From Antitrichia curtipendula (lineage: Eukaryota > Streptophyta > Bryopsida > Hypnales > Leucodontaceae), in assembly GCA_951230915.1 (NCBI GenBank), contig OX579639.1:10168001-10232000 (forward strand): a stretch of 64,000 nt of DNA, given 5' to 3'. Positions 57,367 to 64,000 of this stretch are shown here, piece after piece. The position numbers and the translations under genes were made by a program. A model generated the notes under the pieces. That model worked only from the letters and a program-made list of their open reading frames with translations, was not told the DNA's origin and did not search any database. Numbering within the stretch: the first letter of the stretch is position 1; the number at the start of each line of letters is the position of its first letter.

Positions 57367-57690
57367 AGGAGGGCAGGAAGTCTGAAGGTACAAGGGATGG
57401 ACAACAACTGGACCTCCTCATTTCTCCATCCATCTAAGGTTGGGCAATGAGAGGGTCCATTTGTCCTGGCCTAGTTTTATAGTAGAACCACCCATTTTCA
57501 ACCAAGAATCTATACGCACCCTTTAGGGTGGAACAAATTTTCAGCCAAAGCTTGGAACTAATAAAGAGTAATACATATTCCAATGTAGTGAGCAAGAAAG
57601 TAGGAAGTGGTGAGCAAGAAAGTAGTTATGGATTGATTGGAATTGGAAAAGTCTATATATTGGGTATGTGTTGAGGCCAACTTTTGGCTT
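57367..57690 (-). repeat. inverted partner of the ~330-bp repeat at 53895-54230
   Basis: CTCCATCCATCTAAGGTTGG, GAACCACCCATTTTC and GTGAGCAAGAAAGTAGG are complements of blocks in 53895-54230. GTGAGCAAGAAAGTAG occurs twice in tandem here. Confidence 0.55.
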
Positions 57691-58096
57691 CCAAAATTCG
57701 TAGTAATTTGAATTTAAGGAAAAAAAACACAAAAAATTGGCATTGCTCCATCATTTCTATCTTTCTACAAGGCAATAAATTTACATTGCCTTCTAGTGCT
57801 CTAAAACATGTGTGGAATTGCTTAAGTGGTCAACTATGGGTGGTTCTACTACATTGTATTTAACAATGTTAGAGTATTTTAACCTTTAAACATCAACATG
57901 AAAACCAAACATCTTATAGATGACATGAAATCATTGTAGTAGGATAGAAGTGCAAGTATTCATCCTTGAAATTTTGTTGTAAAAAGGGGAGGTTTTCTAT
58001 AGTAATTTGACTTCCAATGAGTGATTTTTCTATTTCTAAAGCCAATGATTCACATGGTAATGAAAATGGATGATTTCCAAAGGGACCCCCTTGTCC
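57691..58096. other. intergenic region
   Basis: AT-rich. TTTGACTTCCAATGAGTGATTTT near 58005 matches the element in the ARID-HMG intron (~30095), so part of this is an element remnant. Confidence 0.4.
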
Positions 58097-58100
58097 TTAA

Positions 58101-58759
58101 TCCCCTAAATGCCCAAGACCTGTTTTGAGCATCTTGAAATTTGCTCTAAATTGAACAAAATGCCAACATTTTTATAAGTTGTATCAATTTTTTTTGAATT
58201 GTAACTGTACAAATTCAAACTAGACATGTTAGAGATCTCATAGGAAAAGAAAATACAACAATATCACATATGGAGTGAAAGATTATAATATTTGATCATG
58301 AGGGTGTTAAAATTGCAAAAGTGATGTGAAGTCTTTCAATCCTTTTTTCACAAGTCAAATCTAAAAAATTGGTGACAAAAAAATATGAGATTAAAGGGCC
58401 TAACACATATAACTCCATTCAATTTATGGCTTCTTAAAATCTCTTTTACAATTTTTTTGAATGAATTTTGAATGTGATTTTTCTCCAAGATATAGTGTAT
58501 TTGAGGCTCATTTTCAAGAGCTCTCAACACTACAAGAAGTCAAGATTGCAATGTATACCCTTGCACAAAATCTTGAACAAAAAATTCACTATACCGGTAT
58601 TTTATTTTCAAGATTGAATTTTTGATGCTAAAACTAGACTTCAAGAAGAACTTTTCAAAAATATAAAATACTAAAAATAACAACTTGGTTAGGTTTTATT
58701 TAACTTTAAAGTTTTGCAAACACCAGATTTGGGTGCCTTGGGCATTTAGGGGCTAAGGG
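58101..58759. mobile_element. TTAA-family element, ~660 bp
   Basis: TTAA (58097-58100) then TCCCCTAAATGCCCAAGACC. The right end GCCTTGGGCATTTAGGGGCTAAGGG is followed by TTAA (58760-58763). The inverted termini share CCCCTAAATGCCCAAG. Non-coding. Confidence 0.6.
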
Positions 58760-58763
58760 TTAA

Positions 58764-59468
58764 CCTACCGGCAATTAACGAGGGCCCCCTCGGAAATCTG
58801 CGAGCCAGATCGGATGGTTTAGGCCCACTTCATACGAACAGAAGGCATCCACGATCAGGATGATACTCGTTCGAATTCTAAAACCCTAAATCCGTCCGGG
58901 GGGGCGCGAGGGTGGTGTGAGCAGGGAGATTCATCCCGCCCTTTGCGTCATGGCCATAGTTGGATTAGGAGGGAAGGTTTGCGGATTCGTTGCCAATTTC
59001 GGGCACTCTTGCCGAAAATTTGGACGATCGGGGTTGTCCCTGCTTCAGTTTCAGGTTCTGTGATCTCCTTCTCTGAGGTTCGGAGGTTTGGGAGAATTTG
59101 TGCTTCCTGGAATGCATGGAATTTTGTAGTCGGAGAATATGAAGTTTTCAAGGTTTCGATTGCTCACGTGAGAAGTTCGAGGGTGTGTCTGGATCTGGCA
59201 TTGCAAAGGGCTGCATTTTGTTTCAGCTGTGACCTTGAATTGGAGAATGTTCCAAATTTGTTGAAGTTGGAAGTTTGATCGGAATGTTGACCGCCGTTTT
59301 TGCAGATGTCATGATAGGAGGAGACTATAACTGCGCCAATGAGTCAGAAATCCTAGCAATTGGCGTCTTCTGAGGGAGAAGTCAGTTCATCGGCGTCTTT
59401 ATAGTTCTTATTGCCTTGCTTGTCTCTCTCTCTCGTTGTTTCCTTCTACTGTACTTTGTTTGGTCTCA
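58764..59468. promoter_or_regulatory. upstream region and 5' leader of the PPR gene
   Basis: Base composition becomes more GC-rich from ~58770, as expected at the edge of a gene. A short frame starting MAIVGLGGKVCGF at 58950 could be a leader ORF or an untranslated exon. I cannot support it as a protein. Confidence 0.35.
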
Positions 59469-61631
59469 ATGATGCTCCTCGCCCGGATTACTAAGTTTTG
59501 TTCTTTTTCTGCTTCCTTTTCCTTCACTCGCTTCTTCTCTTCCGCTAAACTTGCTGCTTCTCCTCCCAAACCTCGGCTTCGCAAATCGGAACGGTTGCAA
59601 CGTGACATCCTCCTCCTCTCGAAAATCCTCCGCTCTAAAGCCTCCTGGGGTGCCAGCACGGCGAAGCGTCTCAAACAGTCAAACGTGGAGCTCACTCCTT
59701 TTCATGTCACAGAGGTTTTACGCCTTCATCACCGTTCCATTGACCCTGCTTGGAAGTTTTTCAAATGGGCTCAACGGCAGAAGCGGTGCAAGCGCGGCCT
59801 ATTCATGTACTCGAAAATGATTCACCTCCTCGGAAACGCTCGTCGCTTCGACGACCTCTGGTCCTTGCTGGAGGATATGAAGCGCGACAATCGTCACATT
59901 CCGGCTGCCATTTTCTTGGGCGTCATCCGCAGCTACGTCAAAGCCAACCAGAGCAGTGATGCCCTAAAAGCGTTCCACTCAATGGAAAACTATGGCTGCA
60001 AACCCACCACTCTCGTCTTCAATTCCATGATTGACATATTCAGAGCTGCGGGTGACTATGCCCAGGTTGAATCCTTGTTCAGGAACATGCAGGATTGTTC
60101 CTCATGCGATCCTGATACCATCACCTACACCATGATGATAGACTGTAGGGGAAAGACCGGCCAGCTGGAGGCAGCGTTCGATCTGTTCCAAGAAATGCAT
60201 AGAAAGGGTTACAAAGCAAACGTCATCACATACTCAAGCTTGATAAGCTCGTTAGGTAAAGCAGGGCGAGTTTCAGAGGCCTGCAATTTGATATCAGGAA
60301 TGAAAATCAACGGATGCAAGCCGAACAATGTGACCTTTAATGGTCTCATTGTCAGCCTCGGTGGAGCTGCTCAGGATGCCCTCACCTGCTCCTATTACAA
60401 AGAGATGATAGCTCTTGGTTTGGTTCCAAATGTTGCCACTCAAGCAGTAGTAGTCGCCAGCTTGGTAAAGATTGGCAATCTTCCCGAAGCTCATGCCTTG
60501 TTCTATACGGCGTCATCGAACAGCAGGTTCACAGAGTTTGATGTGATGAAATCAGTCGTTGGGAGTGTTTGCAAGTCGGGTCACTCTGAGACTGGGTTGA
60601 AGTTTTTTCAAGATGCGAAAAAGGATGGCTATGAAGCTTCTGCTGGTGCTTACAGTGTGCTCATATATTCTCTTGCTAAGGGTGGATCTGTTGTTAAAGC
60701 ATTGGATCTCTTCCGTGAAGTGGCAGGCATTCGAGGTTCTCCTGATCTCATAGCGCTCAACGCACTAACCAATGGGCTTGTGAAGGACCAGAAATTCGAC
60801 GCTGCGATTGACGTCCTTCGGTTCATGATCAAGCAGAGGGTAGGTGACGATTTATATGCTCCGGAGAAGCTTGTGTCTCTTTTGTGTAAGATACATCGAT
60901 TCAAGGATGCCCATCAGGTAACACTGCTGCTTATGATGTCATTCAAGACCGAAATGGGCTCCCAAGTAACTTCTATTTTCAATCATATTTGTGATCTTAG
61001 GGTTTTAAAAAGAATTGAAATGTTTGAGTATTCAGTCGGTTGCTTTTTTGGATATTTGGTTAACATATGGGATTATGTAGAGGTCTGAAATATAAGACAG
61101 TTAGATTCTAATATTCTGCTATCTCTTCTGTTGCAGGTGATCAGCCAGGAGTTGCCGGAAAAGGGTCATCCACGAAGTGTAGATCTTTATAATAAACTGA
61201 TATACCAACTTGGGAAAACTGGACAAATCGAGGAGGCCTTCAAGATATTTGAAATAATGGGTGATGAGGGCTGTCATCCTGATACTGGGACTTACAACAT
61301 TGTCATCCATCTCATAGGAACCGTTGGGAAAATTGACTTGGCTCATCAGCTATTTCAGCAGATGAAAGAAAAGGGTCTTGAGCCTGACATTCAAACGTAC
61401 AGAATCATGGTCGGCCTTCTGGTTCATGCTGGTCGGTCTAAACTGAAGTTTAAAGTATGTCAAGAGATGGTAGCAAACCATATTGAGCCCCAGGAGGGCG
61501 TTTTGAGAATTCTTCGTCAGGCTCATGGAGATGGGAGAGATGGGAGTGAGGATTACAGCGAACTTATGAGCACTTGCCAGGACATGCTGAAAGGAGCTGG
61601 ATCTGCATCAATCGTTAGACACGCCTCATGA
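59469..61631 (+). CDS. P-class pentatricopeptide repeat protein, 2 exons
   Basis: Exons 59469-60917 and 61137-61631 (GT..AG, phase 0) give 647 aa. The start is the first of two adjacent ATGs (MMLLARITKF). The N-terminus is rich in Ser, Phe and Arg with few acids (SFSFTRFFSSAKLAAS), typical of a mitochondrial or plastid transit peptide. About 13 PPR motifs follow, for example ITYTMMIDCRGKTGQLEAAF, ITYSSLISSLGKAGRVSEA, VDLYNKLIYQLGKTGQIEEA and GTYNIVIHLIGTVGKIDLAH, each ~35 residues. No E, DYW or SMR domain follows the last motif. P-class proteins bind organellar RNA for stabilisation, processing or translation. An AATAAA at 61771 is a plausible polyadenylation signal. A possible leader ORF lies upstream at 58950. 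Confidence 0.9.
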
Positions 61632-62748
61632 CCAGTTAGTTTATTCCTTCAGCGTTGAGCAGGACCGGCTGCATCTCGTATATGTGAAAAGATAGCTGTA
61701 AACAAATGCAGCTCGCTCAACAGGGAGCGGTTGTCGCTAATGCCAACACCGAGCGACTCTCAGATCGGTGAATAAATGCAAGCGCATGTGGTGGCAATTT
61801 TCAGGTGTGTCTCAAGAGATTGTTTTTGCACACATTTCAAATTTGCAAACGGGTTCAGGAATTATGTCTGTTTTTATGTTTAGAGCTCTTGCCGATTAGG
61901 ATAGAGTGTGGTAGAAGATGGATCCAGGTGGGGACGGATATACAGAAATATTCTCTCTCAACTACATATAGCGTTGCTTGCTCTGTTGGTTCGTCTGAGA
62001 CTTTGACCTGTCCTGACATTTTTGGGTGCCGAATCTGGGGATGCAGACGTTTGAGCTATATGGAAATGACTTGAGGGATTCCCAACCAGCTCGTGGTAGC
62101 ATAGACCATGGGTGAGCGGTGGGCCTTACTAAGCGTTACGAGATATCTATAAGCATGGTGTTCATACTTGCTATGCTGCACATGACATACGCTATCTAAT
62201 GTCTCTTCTTAACGACGAACTACAGAGCGGTCGAGACACGCTCCAGCTACTGTAGTGCTTCAGAGTAGCAGGGATGGGGATGCCCTTAACGATTATTGAG
62301 CATTGAAGTAATCAACTTCGGTAAAACCAGGTGGTTTTATATTTTGCATAAACTTCTTATTTTCCATGGATATGAACGTCCTGTCGCAAAAATTCCACTT
62401 ACGAGCACTTCATCTTTTACAATCTTTCAAACATTTTCGGACATATTTTGTGTCGAATGCCGATATGTATAATTGATTTGTTTTGCGATTCCTTGTAGTA
62501 GTTTTGGTTAAATAAGAATTGCACATCTGGTAAAGATAATGGTCGACAAGATTTGTTTTTATAATTGTGTTAAGTGACAACAAAGTGGAAATTATGTTCT
62601 TACATGCATTGTTTCCTTAGGGTTTTGTGGTTGCTCCAGTATAGTAGAAGACTTCAAGTCTGAAAAGTTGAGAATTTTCGTTACTCATCTTTGGAGATGT
62701 GCAATAAGAATTCAGTTACTTTGCGGCTTTTCTTTGGATTGCATATGA
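61632..62748. other. convergent intergenic region between PPR and STPG genes
   Basis: Holds the 3' ends of two convergent genes. AATAAA at 61771 fits the PPR transcript. No further gene is recognised. Confidence 0.45.
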
Positions 62749-63360
62749 TTACGTAGGAACTTGGGCCATTTCTTTCGGTTTCTGTTTGTAGTGCATGGTG
62801 ATGATGCCTTGCCCTATTTTCTTCTTCTTCTCCTTGGTAGTCATCTCCTTGGGCTGCCACCCGAACCACCCGCAATTGCCGCGATGGCCTCGTGCGGGCG
62901 GCGGGAGACGAGGCCCTTGCTTCTTGATGATGTAGTGCTTTTTGCCGGCCATGGTGTAGCACGGGCCGGGGATCGTTCGAGGGATGTTGTAGGTGCCTGG
63001 TCCAGGGGCGACGTCGACCTCGAACCTCCATGTGGAGATGGGAATGGAGTACTTGGGGACTGTCGTCTTCACAAAGTCGATGTTTGGGTTGTACTCTCCA
63101 GGGCCTGGAAAATCCTCCAATAACCAGGTGGCCATTGTTTTCTGTAATGGCGGTGCTGAGACAACGATGCCCACTTCGGAATCTCAGGAAGGAGCCATGC
63201 ATGAACAGTTAAGGAATTCAGAGCATGCTTTGAAATCAGTCACATCCGATGAATTTCTGCTGAATTTCATGCCGATTAGTTGAGTGCTTGTGAATAGGGG
63301 ATTCAGGTCTTTGATGTCGAATCGCTTATTAGATGGACCGATTGGTGACATTCTTTCCAT
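62749..63360 (-). CDS. sperm-tail PG-rich repeat (STPG) protein
   Basis: The main exon, 62749-63141, encodes 130 residues with the repeats FPGPGEYNP and APGPGTYNIP plus IPGPCYTM, the signature of sperm-tail PG-rich repeat proteins. It ends in a Lys-rich tail (TTKEKKKKIGQG). A good acceptor (CCATTACAG) precedes it. Upstream, MERMSPIGPSNKRFDIKDLN (63244-63360) reads in phase 0 to a GTGACT donor, giving a 169-aa product. This first exon is inferred; otherwise translation could start at the in-frame ATG at 63135. STPG proteins are associated with axonemal microtubules, so expression in developing sperm is expected. Confidence 0.75.
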
Positions 63361-64000
63361 GGATGTTGCACTGAGATTGACGTGTAGCGAACAAGTTTGA
63401 AACCCACGCTGTGGGCAAGGGCACCGGAGGAAGACATGGCACGATTAGCAGGGCAGGAGTGAGAGCCGGATGACTGCTACGAACTGATGTTTATGTGATT
63501 TATTTTCGAGTCTTATGTTCACTGTGATAGCTCAACGGTCACGACGGTTAAACTTGTGCATTCTGTCTGGGTAACGGTCCCCTTAGGGTTCCTCCCGACC
63601 TCAGTTCCTTCTTTTGTGGAAGTCCAAATATGTGAAGTGGTTTCTGATTAGTGAGTTTTCAGACGCTGAGGTCTGGGCGTTGAAAAGAATGTGGTTGAAC
63701 TTGCAACTGGCAATTCACAACATTTACTAAGGTGGAAACCATTAGTTCAACCCGTAAACACCAAGGGGGTCCTTGGTCCAAAACTGCAATTTTTGGGTCA
63801 CTTTCTTGCGTGCAGTTCCAAATAATAACATTAAAACTTCGAATTGCTCTCATTGGCTCTTGTTAAAACGATGTCTTCTAGCTAGCCTCATATTTGGGGG
63901 ATATTTCACTGCACGGACTCTCTGTAATATGGATTCAACGTTCAAATTATGATCATCACTCATCACTTGTCCATAAATGAATCTTAAGAGACTCAAAAAT
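63361..64000. other. upstream region of the STPG gene and start of a further element
   Basis: Promoter region of the STPG gene. At 63747 TCAA is followed by CCCGTAAACACCAAGGGGGTCC, which resembles the left end of the TTAA/CCC family. Its right end would lie beyond the window. Confidence 0.4.

Noticed and set aside
61018..61088. Extension of the PPR frame past 60917
   Set aside because: This stretch is the intron: PPR motifs stop at the CAG|GTAACA donor and resume after the TTGCAG acceptor at 61137.

Overview
This window comes from a nuclear plant genome. Spliceosomal introns (GT..AG, preserved phase) split most of the host genes, and plant-type families are present: an ARID-HMG protein, a bZIP factor and a P-class PPR protein. 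Two genes point to a land plant with swimming sperm: a six-exon centrin-like gene and a sperm-tail PG-rich repeat (STPG) gene. A bryophyte such as a liverwort or moss, or another flagellate-sperm lineage, fits best. The species cannot be named from the sequence alone.

Layout. Positions 1-16944 are a repeat-rich block built from repeated modules: a GC-rich 'GTCC-CCGCCC' minisatellite, then a TATA box, then an intronless gene, then an A-rich degenerate ~80-100 bp repeat. The genes are a protein kinase with a premature TAG (cut by the left window edge), an intact 766-aa RING-H2 coiled-coil protein, and a hAT transposase broken by one frameshift and two stops. The block ends at 16944 in a hAT-like terminus (CAGGGTTGTCA on the minus strand). 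A Tc1-type DD34E transposon with TIRs and a TA target duplication is nested inside it at 8576-9810. I infer one large cargo-carrying hAT-type element, or the relic of one.

Positions 17-26 kb are AT-rich, with small transposon relics and the centrin-like gene at 22417-24510. At 26.6-36.6 kb a head-to-head pair is fully resolved: an ARID-HMG gene (minus, 9 coding exons, 700 aa) and a bZIP gene (plus, 5 coding exons, 510 aa) share a roughly 780-bp intergenic region.

Positions 37-45 kb are intergenic, rich in fold-back elements and tandem repeats. An intronless, GC-richer Baeyer-Villiger-type flavin monooxygenase sits at 45.6-47.2 kb (minus) and is a candidate for horizontal acquisition. A poorly resolved small gene lies at 48.1-49.5 kb. 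From 50 to 58.8 kb there are nested miniature elements, including a family flanked by TTAA with termini starting CCC (piggyBac-like), and an 88-bp-arm near-perfect palindrome. A PPR gene (59.47-61.63 kb, plus) and the STPG gene (62.75-63.36 kb, minus) converge at the right end.

Apart from the ARID-HMG/bZIP pair and the inferred element modules, no functional cluster is visible. Joins given for spliced genes were derived by hand from splice signals, reading phase and family motifs.
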